A stretch of 64,000 bases of DNA from Flammulina velutipes (taxonomy: Eukaryota; Basidiomycota; Agaricomycetes; Agaricales; Physalacriaceae). The stretch is from positions 2,604,001-2,668,000 of the forward strand of contig CM022374.1 in NCBI GenBank assembly GCA_011800155.1, given 5' to 3'. Position 1 is the stretch's first letter. Every line of letters begins with the position of its first letter. The position numbers and the translations under genes were made by a program. A model generated the notes under the pieces. The model searched no databases, was not told the DNA's origin, and was given only the letters and a program-made list of their open reading frames with translations. Below, one piece after another: positions 1 through 11,028 of this stretch.

Positions 1-226
1 TCAAATTACTGATACCGAAGTGACGTCATGTCGCCGATCCCGCTGTGTGGCGCACACGGAAAACATCGAATTTGGGACACTCGCCGTTGCGGAAGTGCAA
101 TTCTCGACCGATGCAATATATTCCGAGAAGAATAATTCCAGGGAGGCGAGAATAGTCGGCATAGAGACGAAACGTTTTGCCTGCTTTTTGCCGTGTGTGG
201 ACGGCGCGCGGCCGATCACAGTCTCC

Positions 227-233
227 TATAAAG
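227..233 (+). promoter_or_regulatory. TATA box of the chitin deacetylase gene
   Basis: A TATAAAG element lies about 115 bases upstream of the ATG at 346. The rest of the first 345 bases shows no coding unit I can support and is read as promoter and 5' leader. Confidence 0.45.
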
Positions 234-345
234 TGGGTACGAGGCCGACCTGATCACTCTCCACAACCCATCCCTCCACTCCTCCTCCGTGAAACTCACG
301 TCCACTCTCTTGAACTTGACACTCTTTTTGATTCCATCAGCCATT

Positions 346-1620
346 ATGTTCGCATCTACTCTCCTTACCTTCTGTCTGGCTGCACTGGCCACTGTCAAGG
401 CTGCTCCTCAACCGGTGTCGCCTGTCAAACGCCAGTCGCCTTCGCTCATCTACAGCTGCACGCAGCCTAACACTGCAGCCATCAGCTTTGTGAGTGCCCG
501 CGTTTAGTTCAAAATTCAACCCGACTAATATTCGTTGCAGGACGATGGACCATACGATTACATGTACGGAAATTGCCCCGCCTATTAGCGTTCTATTCAT
601 CGTTCCCTGCAGTTACGATATCGTCAACACCCTTAATTCCAAGGGTGCCAAGGGCACCTTCTTCATGAGTGCGTATATTCTATTCAATGCGCAGTTGCCT
701 TTGCTGACAGGTGGTTTAGATGGCAACAACTGTAGGCAGACGATTCTATATGGGTTTTCTGTGTACTAACCTACGCGCAGGGAGGTGCATGTACGACCAG
801 GATTCCCAAGACCGCATCAAGTACGCGTTCAACAACGGACACCAGATCGCCTCGCACACCTGGAGTCACCCCAACATGGTGGACCTCTCGTGGGACCAGC
901 GTGCGTATTCAATGATCTATAAGTGTGGGCGATCTTTGTTAATGGCTCACTAGTCCACAACGAGATGTGGCGCGTTGAAGGTTCGTTTTCAATCTCTCTA
1001 CAAATGAATGTCCTCATTAACGATCAACATCTAGAGGCGCTGCAGAGGATCATTGGTGTTACCCCAGCATTCATTAGGCCTCGTTCGTTTCTACGTATCC
1101 TCGTGATAAACGCATGCTCAAGGAATCTACTCTAGCGTATGGCAATTTCAACGACCAGGTCCTTCAGGCAGCGTACAGCCGTGGACAAAACGTTGTTATC
1201 TGGGACTTCGAGTACGTAGATCTCAAAGCCTCGAACTGGCATCTGCTGACATTCTCATAGCTCTGGTGACACCGTTGGTGCCGATGCGCAAGAGAGCAAG
1301 AACCGATACGACCAGGTCGCGAACCAGCGCCCGAACACAATCATGGCTCTCAATCACGAAGTTGTTGGTAGGTTTTTCTGTCTTCCCTATTCTTGACCTC
1401 TTCTAATCAATGATGTCCGTAGCTTCTACTGCCTATGATGTGCTTCCTTACGCGATTGACCGCCTTCAATCCGCTGGGTACCAGCTCGTCACTGTGGCTG
1501 AGTGCCTCGGGATGGAACCATACCAGAATGTGGGTCAAGCCCAGACAAACGATGTAAGACTTTATTTGTGTTACAACGTAACTTTTTTAACACCAATGAC
1601 AGGGTTCTTGGAGCTGTTAG
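346..1620 (+). CDS. Secreted chitin/polysaccharide deacetylase (carbohydrate esterase family 4)
   Basis: It should remove N-acetyl groups from chitin oligomers at the cell wall or outside the cell. Eleven exons can be spliced in frame to 253 residues: 346-489, 541-563, 613-668, 720-731, 781-900, 954-980, 1035-1082, 1136-1211, 1261-1367, 1423-1553, 1603-1620. An N-terminal hydrophobic signal peptide of about 20 residues is followed by a KR dibasic site. NodB-type motifs are present in order: SFDDGPYDY (catalytic Asp and metal Asp), HTWSHPNM (metal-binding His pair), RPPYGN, and a late ALNHEVV (catalytic His). The protein ends GSWSC, as many fungal secreted CDAs do. The start is the first ATG that gives the signal peptide. 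Exon 4 is only 12 bases long, yet it restores the family segment GNNWRCMYD. The fold call is firm; the exact substrate is inferred. Confidence 0.93.
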
Positions 1621-2103
1621 ACGCATGGCTACGGAACGAACATCCTTCCTATCCCGATTACTTCTACGTATCACCCATAATTCGCATAATCTTTGCCCAT
1701 CTACGCTGGTTCCGACTGTGATGCAACGATGTAAGAGTAGTTGGCATTTGAACGGTGAATATCAAGTCTGCCATTTACGAACCTGTTACAGTTCTCTCCA
1801 CCGGACTGGCACGAGGATGGAACTTCTTGACTATGTGCCTTCTCTTCTCGAATTAATGTTAGCAGCTCGAGCCATTGATTGACTGGTGCGTGGCGCGACT
1901 CGAGGCTGTACCTTTGGTCTCGTGCTCTCTATCGAAGCGCCACATCATGTATGATTATTCCGCTTGATTCAAGCACAGATATTTTACGCTTCATGAAAAG
2001 TTCAAGATATGTGGGTATTCAGAAATTGCAATTAAATCTGTGGTAATGTGTCATAAGTTGTCGTGAGAGTGCGTAAAGGATAGCTATTCAGAGCGTCCAG
2101 TCA
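1621..2103. other. Intergenic region between convergent genes
   Basis: This stretch separates the chitin deacetylase stop from the lactonase stop on the opposite strand. It presumably carries both 3' untranslated regions. Short open frames here have no family motif, and I see no repeat or RNA gene. Confidence 0.6.
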
Positions 2104-3237
2104 CTAAATCCACAAGAAGCCTGTAGGAGAATCTGCGGCAATTGGACTGGACGCTACGACAGCCAAGTTGCGTCCAGCCTCTGTTCTCTCGAACACTCGT
2201 ACGCCTCCTCCGAAAACGCCGCCCGCGACCAACCACCTGTCGTCGGGTCCGCCAAACGACATTCCTCTGAGATGCTTGAGGCCTGATCTCACTTCCTTGA
2301 CAAGCTTTGGTGTCCCATCCTTTTCGATGGAGAAAATGGAAATAAGATCTCCTTCCGGCGACGGGTCGTTACGATTGGATACGTAGATGTAAGGCGTAGG
2401 AAAAGTGGCGCTAATCGGAGGAATGAGAAGCTCGGCAGCGAGCATATCACTGGGGCGAGGTGGCGGGTTTGACATGGTTGCGATGGTCTTCAAGTGTGTT
2501 CCGTTCCGATGGGCAGACAATTCGCTCGATAGCTCGAGGAGCGTGTACAGGACGTCGTCTTTGAAGAGTCAGCCATTTGTTCAATAGTTTGGAAGGGACT
2601 GACTATAAATGGCAACATGGCGAGGTCCGCTACCCGCGTTGTAGGTGAGGCTGCTTGCGATTTTCCAACCATTATCCCTTTGGAAAGTGTATACACGGTC
2701 GCCGCCTAAATCTGGAACAAGGAGGGTATTCGGTGTGCTTGCGTAGACTTGGTGCGGGTGCGGTGTAGTTTGCCTAGTGAGATTAGGACCGGAGCCAATG
2801 AGTTTGGTTGTAGCCGGTGTTTGTTGCAGGATGTACGGATGTTCCGAAGAGATGGAGAGGACTGATATGTCTCCGGAAGAGTACTGAAAATTTACAGTCA
2901 ACGATGGATGAGATAAGGAGATGAGGCGACGAACATTGGCAATGAAAAGTTCGTTCCATTCCGTGATGAGCAACGAACATGGATCAGCTCCGCCACTAAG
3001 GACCTCTGCGACGATGCGCCCTTTGCCGCTGGCATCGTATTTAATTGCTACTATCCTCCCATCTGCCTGTTCAAGACCAGTAAAGACAAGGGATAAATCC
3101 TTGGGATGTGGTATGATCCACGACGGATGATGCCCGACTTCAACTGAGGAAAGACGCGTCAACGAACGCGTCTTGGGGTCAAACTCGAGGGTGAAAATAC
3201 TGCGAGAGTAAGAGGCAACGAGGACGCGGAAAGACAT
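2104..3237 (-). CDS. Lactonase-type seven-bladed beta-propeller (6-phosphogluconolactonase / carboxymuconate cyclase family)
   Basis: Three exons (3237-2935, 2883-2604, 2558-2104) join to about 345 residues, the usual length of the PF10282 lactonase family. The protein begins MSFRVLVASYS. It then shows repeating blade-like segments: GHHPSWIIPHP, GGADPCSLL, TTPHPHQVYASTP, LVPDLGGDRVYTF, GSGPRHVAIY, and a late IYVSNRN...GDLISIFSI. These HPHQ and GPRH landmarks are typical of the family. Members hydrolyse sugar lactones or cyclise carboxymuconate; which of these applies cannot be told from sequence. The start at 3237 is preferred over an in-frame ATG at 3258 because family members begin immediately before the first strand. 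The gene is convergent with the chitin deacetylase. Confidence 0.87.
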
Positions 3238-3637
3238 GGTTGTAGCGGTACAAGCCAAGCCGTATATGTAGCTGGCAATTTGAGATAACAGTCCAATTCG
3301 AAATCACCGACATTTATCCGGTTAAGAGAAGATAGGGGTCAATACAGCGCAGGGTACGTTGAGGCTGGCAATGTCCAATCGTCGTTGTGGGCTGCACGTA
3401 GAATCATGAGCTTTTCCCTTGAAAAGTGCTCCGACATTATCCCATTTCCACGCGATTCCACGCGAGCGAGGTACACACACAGAATCGCGTCAGCCCGAGT
3501 ATTCTCCAAGAGTAGAAATAGCGGACACGCGTCGACCGGTACGGGCACCGGGACGTATCAGTTAGCCCGACAGATGCATACACCAAGGTCACGAGTATGG
3601 TTCATGCAATTCAATGAGCGGTGGACATCTAGGTGGT
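3238..3637. other. Promoter region of the lactonase gene
   Basis: About 400 bases lie between the lactonase start and the transposon. It includes a C/G-rich tract of acgggcaccggg type near 3538-3554. No coding unit is supported. Confidence 0.5.
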
Positions 3638-3640
3638 ACA
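3638..3640. repeat. Left target-site duplication (ACA) of the CACTA element
   Basis: ACA directly precedes the terminal CACTAC. The matching copy is at 4821-4823. Confidence 0.65.
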
Positions 3641-4820
3641 CACTACAAAACGCGGACCAGGTTATTGTCACCCGAAATGTCACCCGGTTGTCGGTTTAAG
3701 TAGCCTTGGTATCCTGGTCAAAGTAAACCGTTCGTCACCCGTTTTCCGTGCCATCAGAATGTCGTCCATTTAAACCGGTAAACGGGGCGAGGTCACCCCG
3801 TTAAACTAGGTAGGCTGCACCGTCAACCAGGGCATTTTCCACAGTTTTAAGAGAGGGCTTTCAGGGAACACACACAGTGTAATGCATACAGGGGGCACCA
3901 GAAAGACACAGATGAATGTATTCAGAAAAAGCTACATATACATGGTTGGATATATAGCTACGAATGTGGGTAATCAGAGCTAGAGGCAAAACAGCGCCTG
4001 ATAAATTGTGATGATGAGCCACAACCTATGAGGATATGAAGACTGAATCAGCAGATGAAGTAAAAGATTGAACAATACTCACATTGGTCTTTGGAGTTCC
4101 GAATCGACGTGCACGTTGGTAATCAATATCTTCTGCAAAGTGGATGGATTAGTATCGGTAGAGGTTGTTCCGATAACGACGCACCAAGACTCATGAGAGT
4201 CATTTTGCTTTACATTTAGACCCGTATTGAAAGTCGCTCACATTTCGGGGGAAGTTGGCGCGTAAGCGGGGATCTTCTACAAAGAATGGAAATATCAGTA
4301 TAAACAAAGGTTATCACGAAGATAACGCACCAGTCAATGCTCATAGATAGTCATCGTGCTCTGCGGATACTCCCAGTTGTTTTTTCCAATGTTGGCGGTG
4401 AGAGGGAAAGAAGGGCATCGCGCTGATCGAGCGGACTTCGAAGTTTTGATTCAACATACACGTGACCGCACGACTTGGGTGAATTTTGTCAATTCCTGTG
4501 TATACCATGGCCATGGTGCTCCCTCAGGCCTCAGCCACTGGCCACTATGCACCGCTAATTACTTGAAATGCGAAAATATGTGTATGATAAGATATCACTA
4601 TCATTTAAAGCATCCATTCAGCACCTAGCATCTTAACCCGTTTTCCGGGTGAATGGGCGGACACCGGTTTCCGGGTCATTACCGAGTTAAGTCTTGTCGG
4701 CGCCATTTACCGGTTGAAATCCACCCGCCTCACTGTCACTCGGTTTAACCCGTTTGGCGAGTAACGAGTGACTTTCCCCCGCCCACCGAGTGACTTCCAC
4801 CTGGTCTCGGGTTCATAGTG
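3641..4820. mobile_element. Non-autonomous CACTA-type (CMC/EnSpm-like) DNA transposon, 1180 bp, with 3-bp target duplication
   Basis: The left end begins CACTACAAAA at 3641 and the right end, read on the minus strand from 4820, begins CACTATGAAC. About 23 of the first 34 bases match, including a common GACCAGGT block. The element is flanked on both sides by ACA (3638-3640 and 4821-4823), as expected for the 3-bp target duplication of CACTA elements. Copies of GTCACCCG/GTCACTCG and cggttTAA-like motifs crowd both subterminal zones, typical of transposase-binding repeats. No transposase open frame is present. The interior (about 4080-4360, minus strand) carries two diverged exon-like blocks, each ending at a gtgag donor (translated starts EDIDYQRARRF and EDPRLRANF), perhaps captured host sequence. 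Confidence 0.82.
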
Positions 4821-4823
4821 ACA
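4821..4823. repeat. Right target-site duplication (ACA) of the CACTA element
   Basis: ACA directly follows the terminal CATAGTG. The matching copy is at 3638-3640. Confidence 0.65.
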
Positions 4824-4844
4824 AGTGTATTAGTTTACAGATCA

Positions 4845-6840
4845 TCAGGAAGATTGCACTACCCCTCCACGTCTTCCCAGTTTTATGGCACCGCGGTGGT
4901 AGATCTGGAACGCGACAGAGACATCCCCAGCGTAGAAGAACGTCAGGACGACACAGAATCCGAAGATGGCCATCAAGAACACGTAGGACGCCATGAAGCC
5001 ATTCGGGAGGTTATCATAGAATTGTCCACCAATGATAGGTCCGACTAGTGGTCAGTGAGAAAAAGCTGAAGAAAGTATAGGCTAGACCAACGTACTCGTG
5101 GAACCGACACCGAATGTGAAGTTGAATACACCGTGAACATGAGCATCTGATATTCATGGTAAGACAGGCCCTTGGTGATAGAGATAAAGACGTACATCCA
5201 ATGCCCTCCATACTTCTTGAGACAGCTGCCAATTCAGATACCAGTGGCGAAACCACACTAGCCATAAAGAAACCTGGAAAGAAAAGTCAGTTAACTAGGT
5301 CACACATGATGGGTAGCGACGAACTTTGGAGCGCATAAGACGCAATAAAGAGTCCCAATTTGCCTTCCACAATCATGGCGCCACACCAAGGGATGACAAG
5401 CAGAGTACCGACGAGCATGATCCATGCAGCACCAGCTCTATCGGAGAGCCAGCCAGTGATAGGCGGGGCTACAATGGCCGGACGTAAGTATTGTGCGTTC
5501 CGGAGGATCGACGAGGTATACCCACCAAAAATGGTCGGTATGACTGCGGCTAACATAACGATGCCTATTCTCTCGGAGGTAATGCCCCAGACATCGTGTA
5601 AGCGAAGAGGGAGAACAGTATCTTGGAGACCAGCCAGAATTCTAGACAATTCATTGTATGTCTGCCCTCAAAAGGAAGACCCAACCAACGCACCCATAGC
5701 CGATTCCGATCGCTCCGGCTACAACAGCTCGCGGAGACTTGATCAACTGTAGAAGAACTTTCGCAAATTTGACATTGGCTGGGGAAACGGGAGGCTCCGG
5801 CGTTGTAGTCGAGCTCTCCGTGGATTGCCCAGTCGTAGGAGTCTCTTCCGCCTTTTCTTCATCAGTGAGTTGCGGAGCAGTTGATGGTCCTTGTGAACCT
5901 CGCTGCTTTTCGATGATGAGAATTCGGCCTAGGAAGTCAACGAAAGCGAGGATGATGCCCAAGATGAATGGACTGCGGAAACCCAAGTGCGTGTACAAGG
6001 CTCCTCCAATAGGAGGACCGAGTAGGGTGCTATAATATGTTAGAACCGGTCTGCAAAAGATATCCAAAAGTGTACAAACCCAACAGTGAGGCCGGAGAGT
6101 GCGAATCCTAGTTGCCCTGATTAACATCGTTAGTACCTGTATAAACTGAATGCACGGCTCTTGACTTACTGCCTGCCAGCGCCTCTGGGGTTACATCACA
6201 ACTGTGAGGACATAACTAAGAGAACTTTCGACAGCGAGATAGAGATTGCTTACATCAAAGCGAGTCCGACCACCCACACCATGGTAGATCCGATACCTTG
6301 CAATGCGCGCGCAAGACACATTACCCAGTATGTCGGAGCCTCCATGAACATGATCTGAGATCCAATAAGGATCCCGTTCCCGACAAGCAAGGGAATTTGA
6401 CGAGTCTTATACGTCTCTGCCATCATGGAGACAAAGACCGTGGCTATATTGAAGCGCCTTGTCAGAATCATTAGTCACCGAGGGCAAAAGTAGCCATACA
6501 TGACGCAAGGCCAATCGACTACCCACGAAGTGAGAAAACATGCGTCAGAGCAAAGAGATGAACGTACATAGGAGAACATGAGCCAGCCAGTGAGCGTAGA
6601 TACATCCGAGTATCCCAGATGTTCAAGTTCGAAAGGAATGACTGGAACGATAATTGAGTAGACGATGAGATCCGTTAGAACACCTAAGTGGGGTATTAGG
6701 TTGTAGTCTACAGCAAAGAGTTTTTTCTTACCAAGCCAGACGACAAAGGTCACGAACCAATAAGAGGAGCGCCATCTTACGCCCCAAGAGAACCAGAGCG
6801 ACATGAATGTCTTTTTGTTGCTAGATAGTTCTGTGTCCAT
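4845..6840 (-). CDS. MFS transporter, drug/amine exporter-like (12 membrane segments expected)
   Basis: Many small exons assemble in frame. Recognisable pieces in order are WFVTFVVWLG/VLTDLIVYSIIVPVIPF (helix 1), LTGWLMFSY, RQIPLLVGNGILIGSQ, RALQGIGSTMVWVVGLALI, PEALAGRQLGFALSG, LLGPPIGGALY (the antiporter-motif region), a hydrophilic central loop rich in Thr, Glu and Pro, then ITSERIGIVMLAA, PPITGWLSDRAGAAW, GVGSTIGPIIGGQFYD and a C-terminal tail. This arrangement matches the vesicular-amine/multidrug exporter branch of the major facilitator superfamily; the substrate is unknown. Introns checked include 5045-5095 and 5642-5693. The ATG at 6840 is preferred; an in-frame ATG at 6927 would add 29 residues. 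The acceptor near 6430-6460 is the least certain junction. The stop lies 22 bases from the CACTA target duplication, so the element interrupts the 3' untranslated region. Confidence 0.87.
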
Positions 6841-7736
6841 GGTTGAAGATGGAGGTTGAGAGCCAAGAAACTGTCGCGCGTGATACCGGGCTCCCGCCTC
6901 ATCTTTTTGAAACCAGTCATGACTCATACCCAGCTGCTGAATCAGGCGACTTCATAATCGTCCGACTTCATCTGGAGACTTGGTGGCCTGTACGGAAAGG
7001 AAGAAGGTCTATGTAAGTGAGAGTCAAGAAGAATGGTCGTCGGTGTATGGCCGACGGTCCCGACCAGCCGAAAGAGGAAATGATTATTAATTGATCGGTG
7101 TGGCGCACGCTGTCAGATCTTCCTCCGCCGTTCGACTCAGATGCTCACAGTAGCAATGAGCGCCGTTATTCGTGCTGTAGCTTACTAAAAAAAAAAACAT
7201 AAAACTTTGGAAAGGTGATTTTAGTTGGGCGGTCATTGATTTCGAAATTCGACCAGGTTGAAGCATCTGTAAAATATACTTCTCGTAGATTAGAATATGT
7301 CTATTCAAAGTCGCGATATAGGAATAAACTGAGTACTATACACCGGATTTGAAGATAATGGCGATAAATGGCGCATCGCGAGCTGTCACGTCTCGTGTGT
7401 GTCACTCTTGTGACTGATCGCGTCTTTCTCTCTAATTCTCTTTCCACTGCGACTAATCACTTTCTCTCTCTCCTTGAGCGTTGGATGGGTTTATCTTTGA
7501 CACGATGGTCTGTGCTTTTTATCTGGGTGCAGGACATTCACTCCCGTAGACCATCTGCCTTTGTTCATTTCGAAAGCACGATTTGCTCATGTTCATGGGG
7601 TCGGTTTGTTTCCTAATGGCCAATGTTGAACCGTCGAAACAATTCATGCGCACTAGATGGTATCTTATAAATCTGTCTGGGAGGGAACCCCAATCTACTA
7701 CGGCGACGACTCGATCCCATCAACAAGTCTTCCCTT
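6841..7736. other. Intergenic region between divergent genes
   Basis: It separates the divergent MFS exporter and the Ser/Pro-rich gene. It contains a run of A near 7186-7197, then pyrimidine-rich sequence (7420-7480) that could be the downstream gene's promoter. No gene is supported. Confidence 0.5.
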
Positions 7737-8838
7737 ATGACTCCTGTCTTCGACGCGGCCTATTCTAGCTCCCAACGTACCAAAATGCGGGGCAATGCGG
7801 GTCAATTTGCGCCTGATACTCCAGCTTATACGCCTCCGGGCCACTCTTCACCTCATTTATTTCCTTCGTCCTCACGACTCCAATGTCCCTCAATTCCGGA
7901 CTACCAGATCCAAACCCCGCCTGTCTATCCACGCACGAGCTATCTCCCTGGTGAATACTTCATTGCATCACAATACCAAACCACATCGACCCAAAGTGGT
8001 CAAGGCTCGGGCTCAGAGCAATCTCAGATGCCATTCTACAGCCACCCGGTTCGATTCGTGTCCGAACGACCTGCCTCTTCCCAAACTACACGTAGTCACC
8101 AGCCGCTTTCACCTGATACTCCCCGACAACCTAAGGCATCACAGGCTAGTCCTTCAAACAAACAACCAGTCCCAACACCACAGCTACTGCCATTAACTCA
8201 ACCTCAGACCAGGGAAGTGGACAACAAAACTCTCGACTTGAAGAGGTCGGCTCATGTGGAAGCAACTCCACACGCGCAGCATGTTGACACGAATTCCTAC
8301 TCAGAGCAGCCTACCATAACTAGTAGCGCACAAACTAGACCGAAGCGTCGTCACGTTCCCTCAGGTTCTTCTCAGCAACGCGATGGTCAACGACTCAAGA
8401 TGACTCTGAGGTCCGCGACTCGAATGGCGGTCAAAGCTCCAGAGCTCGAGGTTAACGTTCTCGATGAAGAGGTGAGATTCCTACTCTACTTTAATATTCC
8501 TCTTGCTCAGACTCTACAGCCTGTTGTCGATACTGCAGCGGAGTCTGATACTACTGAACTCGAAACCCCCGAGCCCAATATTGATCACGTTGACCTCGTT
8601 CATGCGGTATGCGCTGTCATCCTCTGTTGTTTCTACTCTTATTCATTTGCTTATTCTTTAGTCTGCCGCCGATGCCTCGGAATTTGCTAAAGTTGCTAAA
8701 ATCTTTGCCGTCGTTATAGACGCTATCAAACTTAAAACCCCTGAAGAATTAGTTGAAGATATGAAAGAACGTCCTCTGGTACCCGAGCTCAAATATATCC
8801 ATGACGTGGTACACCGCGCCCTGCCAAACTTGCAGTAA
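7737..8838 (+). CDS. Uncharacterised Ser/Pro/Gln-rich protein
   Basis: I do not recognise this protein. The first exon encodes about 245 residues of low-complexity sequence rich in Ser, Pro, Thr and Gln, with a basic patch (RPKRRHVPS) near residue 205 and KMTLRSATRM after it. An intron-like segment at 8472-8510 is only 39 bases and keeps the frame open if retained. A second intron at 8607-8661 leads to a short ordered C-terminus (DASEFAKVAKIFAVVIDAIK ... YIHDVV) that looks helical. The ATG at 7737 is the first one in the frame. The composition suggests a disordered nuclear or regulatory protein, but no domain supports a function. Bias in base content is not obvious relative to neighbours. Confidence 0.65.
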
Positions 8839-9124
8839 CTTTTCAGATACCCACTTCCTGTACTCTCTCGGTCTATCATGTTACATGTACATCCAGAACC
8901 CTCCGTATGAATCGTATAATTAGCCCACATACCAAGTAATTACTGTGCTGTATTTTAGCTATTTGCTTTCTCACTGAAATCACTAGTGATGAACCAAATG
9001 GCAGGGCCTAATACACAGAAGCAAGATAGACCATCTATACATCGATATTTCTTTCTATCATACAAATCATTTTGAGGAGCGAGAACCACTTAATCTTCGT
9101 CTATTTAACGCAAGGGTCTGATTT
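8839..9124. other. Intergenic region between convergent genes
   Basis: It separates the stop codons of the Ser/Pro-rich gene and the KduD-like gene. It is A/T-rich, and nothing beyond presumed 3' untranslated sequence is seen. Confidence 0.5.
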
Positions 9125-10103
9125 CTACCGTCCCATCCATCCACCATCGACGACGAGGTCTTCTCCGCATACATAGTCGCTAGCGCGACTAGCCAGGAAC
9201 ACCACGGCACCCTCAAAGTCAGACGGCGCACCCCAGCGTCCTGAGGGAATGCGCTCAAGAATCTGCCTGGAGCGGGTTGGGTTTGCCAAGAGAGCAGTAT
9301 TCATCTATAAATGCATTAGAAATGTTCTCCACAACAGACAAGGAAGACATACATCAGTATCGATATACCCCGGAGAGATCGCATTGACGTTGACGCCTTT
9401 TGAGCTCCATTCATTCGACATCGCTTTGGTGATACCCAATACGGCATGTTTGGCTGCTGCGTACGCTGGGACAGTCAAACCACCTACACGCAGACAAGTC
9501 AGCTCCAATCAGGAGATGGAATATAAGCTGTACTTACCTTGGTACGAAACCAAACTCGCGATATTGATGATCTTGCCTCTTCCCGTGGCCTCTCTGCCCT
9601 CCTTATCCTCGAGCATATGCCTGCCAACATCACGACACATCGTCCAGACGGCGTCCAAGTTGACCTGCATGACAGCCTCCCAGTCTTCACGAGGGAAGAT
9701 CTCCGCAGGATGTCTCCTCTGGATGCCGCCACAGTTCACGAGGATATCGATACGGGGGACTGAAGGTAATGCCAGGATGCGTGCAGTCAAGGATTGTACA
9801 TCCGCAGAAATAGAAAGGTCGCATTCAACGATTTGTGCCCGTGGGGCGGAAGAGGAGGAAGCGGGAGGAAGGGCAAGGATGGTGTTGAGTGTGGCGGTGT
9901 TGGAAGAATCGCGCTAAGTAATAACATCTGGTTCAGGACATAGCCGAGATGGAGTTGCGGGTTCATACCTGTATCAGCACGAGGTTCGCCCCAGCCTTAG
10001 CTAAAGCAATGGCCATAGTCTGGCCAATCCCTCGTGTGGCGCCAGTTATAACAGCGGTCTTACCAGCTAGGGAGAAGAGCGATGTTAGGTATTCAGACGA
10101 CAT
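9125..10103 (-). CDS. Short-chain dehydrogenase, 2-deoxy-D-gluconate 3-dehydrogenase (KduD)-like
   Basis: Four exons split by introns 9914-9968, 9484-9537 and 9305-9352 join to about 273 residues, normal for a classical SDR. The Rossmann motif TGATRGIG is at about residue 20-27, followed by NCGGIQRR, the catalytic Ser region [16 protein letters not shown] (catalytic Tyr and Lys), and [11 protein letters not shown]. The C-terminus [13 protein letters not shown] closely follows that of 2-deoxy-D-gluconate 3-dehydrogenases, which act in uronate (pectin) breakdown; many fungal proteins with this signature have untested substrates. It lies convergent to the gene at 7737. All splice phases close cleanly, so the gene appears intact. 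Confidence 0.88.
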
Positions 10104-11028
10104 GACTATTTGTGAATCGGATGGGATGTGAGCGGGTTTTATCGGTGGGAAGACGCGAATTTGTTTAGAGGACAGTGACCGTTTAAATAGATGGACGGAA
10201 GCAACGCCGATTACCGTGTAAAGCCGTGCAGGAGTCCGGGCCGGTATTCCGGGTAGTCAGTGCTAGCATCGTGCTATTCAAACCAACGATGAAAAACAAG
10301 AGAGGCTAAGATCCAAGTTCAGGCGTTGAACGTTGAACGTTAAACGATACGTCGGTGAATGAGTCGGAGAGGTTGGAGAGCCTAGGGTTAGGGTCAAGCA
10401 TGACTTGACCTCGACGGTCATAGCAAATTTGTAACAAACCTCAAGTCAAGGCAGAGGCGGCAACTCTACTGCTGCTAACTTGATTTAATCTCCAAGCTGG
10501 CCAGCGGTCACCTGTCATTTGGCAACAGCCAATCCCAATACTTCAGCATGGATGCTTTTCAAACGACGTGCATGCCTCCCAGCACAGAATAACAACACAT
10601 GGATATAGAACAAGAGGTGCGTAATCGAGCTGCTGGTAATCATGGCCTTGGTGGTCTAACCGTTCAAATAGATCAATGTGTAATTTGTCTTTCCTTTTTG
10701 TATCTCAAGTTGGCCACACAAATCGTATCAGAAATTGCATTCCTCTCCCTCTACGACTGAACGTTCTATCCGGCCCGGGAGTGTTCCTATACTTTGTTCA
10801 GCAATGCGGTCTATTGCAGTGCGTTTGTTGCTTGCTTTGATCCATTTGATGGGCTTTGATCTCTTTGGTCCAAGTCTTGAGTCAATAACACGATAACTGA
10901 ACCTTTGTTGACAATCCCATCACAGCGCCGGTCAAAGTGTCGCTCAATGGCCTCTATAAGAGAGAGGGCCTTCCGTCCTTTCTTGCCTCATCACAAACAC
11001 CATTCACACTATCCCAGCAGCCTACAAG
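10104..11028. other. Intergenic region, divergent promoters
   Basis: This 0.9-kb stretch lies between the KduD-like gene and family-M member A. It contains a small direct repeat gttgaacgttgaacgttaaa near 10325-10345 and a TATA box for member A at 10955. No gene is supported. Confidence 0.5.
10955..10962 (+). promoter_or_regulatory. TATA box of family-M member A
   Basis: TATAAGAG sits about 74 bases upstream of the ATG at 11029. Confidence 0.45.

Noticed and set aside
8472..8510. A firm 39-base intron in the Ser/Pro-rich gene
   Set aside because: It has GT and AG ends, but the frame stays open through it and 39 bases is short, so retention is equally possible.
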